This document shows, piece after piece, positions 63,748 through 64,000 of a stretch of 64,000 nt of DNA. The notes under the pieces are model-generated. The model was not told the origin of the DNA and did not search any database. It was given only the letters and a program-made list of their open reading frames with translations. Every line of letters begins with the position of its first letter. The stretch's first letter is position 1. Source of the DNA: an uncultured Pelagibacteraceae bacterium (GTDB lineage: Bacteria > Pseudomonadota > Alphaproteobacteria > Pelagibacterales > Pelagibacteraceae); NCBI GenBank assembly GCA_902615425.1, contig CACMPD010000003.1, positions 1-64,000 on the forward strand, read 5' to 3'. The translations under genes and the position numbers were made by a program.

Positions 63748-64000
63748 TTATCTCATTAATTTATTTATTTCTTTATTAATAAAAAGTTTTGGAATTTTAC
63801 ATGTTGTACTAAGTCTAATTGGTTTATTTGTTTTAGCAGATTGCATAGTTGATTGTATCAAGTCAAGAACATGCAAAGATACTTCTCCATTGCATCTATG
63901 TATCTTTTTTTTATCAATACAATAAGCCATTTCTGCAAGACCAACTCCTCTGTAATTAGCATTAGTAGGTGACTCATTTGCTCTAGAACTTTGCGTTCTA
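63748..64000 (-). CDS. Gfo/Idh/MocA family oxidoreductase, C-terminal part only
   Basis: The reading frame is open to the right window edge, so the gene starts outside; the ORF track's ATG at 63930 is internal. The visible C-terminus includes ANYRGVGLAEMAYCIDKKKIHRCNGEVSLHVLDLIQS, which matches the end of Gfo/Idh/MocA dehydrogenases (NYRG.GL..MA......HR..GE.ALHVL). The N-terminal NAD-binding domain is not in view. Substrate probably a sugar or cyclitol. Confidence 0.85.
   Translation of the reverse strand, partial: RTQSSRANESPTNANYRGVGLAEMAYCIDKKKIHRCNGEVSLHVLDLIQSTMQSAKTNKPIRLSTTCKIPKLFINKEINKLMR

Noticed and set aside
63748-63930. 60-aa ORF from the track taken as a complete gene
   Set aside because: The frame stays open upstream to the window edge and matches the C-terminus of a Gfo/Idh/MocA protein, so the ATG is internal.
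1-64000. CRISPR arrays, insertion sequences, prophage genes, rRNA genes
   Set aside because: No direct-repeat/spacer pattern, transposase, integrase, phage structural gene or rRNA sequence was recognised on either strand.

Overview
The window is AT-rich (roughly 70% A+T by eye), densely packed bacterial DNA with very short intergenic gaps and many overlapping start/stop codons. Gene content points to a streamlined marine alphaproteobacterium of the SAR11 clade (Candidatus Pelagibacter-like): a nuoA-H run, lon/clpX/clpP/tig, TRAP and NCS1 transporters, an AprABM sulfite-oxidation locus, a TPP-riboswitch-controlled sodium:solute symporter of the ThiV type, isocitrate lyase next to an ScfR-type regulator, and an Amt transporter. 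No phage, insertion sequence, CRISPR array or rRNA was seen. No gene-free stretch exceeds 300 bases.

Layout. 1-7540 (minus): respiratory complex I genes nuoH (cut by the window edge) back to nuoA. 7647-7811: tRNA-Asp and tRNA-Val. 7889-13990 (minus): a small membrane protein, then Lon, ClpX, ClpP, trigger factor and tRNA-Leu, a protein-quality-control block. 14071-19279: small and accessory genes (DUF1289, methyltransferase, secreted histidine phosphatase, family 5 uracil-DNA glycosylase, thioesterase, DUF3047, SDR). 19284-23876 (minus): NCS1 permease and a TRAP transporter (dctM, dctQ, dctP). 24010-28819 (plus): GMC oxidoreductase, a frameshifted TerC-family gene, SDR, M23 peptidase, SHOCT protein and a microprotein. 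28816-36998: sulfonate and sulfite metabolism (xsc, suyAB, a TauE/SafE exporter, an uncharacterised 116-aa protein, a 44-aa membrane protein, aprA, aprB, aprM). 37099-42336 (minus): metC, MFS transporter, pabB, pabA, pabC-like gene and HIT protein, spaced like one operon. 42410-47781: mnmA, DUF3553, cysQ, recX, ABA4-like, GSTK/isomerase, rhodanese and glycosyltransferase 9. 47864-49640: amt with a structured 3' RNA, and HU. 49792-54659: rseP, TPR protein, ScfR-like regulator, a 53-aa ORF and aceA around a tandem operator array. 54709-57294: surface polysaccharide genes. 57300-64000: ABC exporter, thiV with TPP riboswitch, azoreductase, CcdA, FAH-family protein, ROK kinase and the end of a Gfo/Idh/MocA oxidoreductase.

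How it fits together. Sulfolactate (SuyAB) and sulfoacetaldehyde (Xsc) cleavage both release sulfite. The adjacent TauE-type exporter and AprABM provide two routes to remove it (export, or oxidation to APS). Xsc needs thiamine diphosphate, and the TPP-riboswitch/ThiV unit later in the window is the predicted supply route for a thiamine precursor. The ScfR-like regulator and its 9-bp operator array probably switch the glyoxylate shunt enzyme AceA together with an undescribed 53-aa protein. The most interesting loci are the apr/sulfonate region with its two unknown small genes, the ScfR/aceA tandem operator, the amt 3' structured RNA and several conserved-looking microproteins missed by ORF callers.
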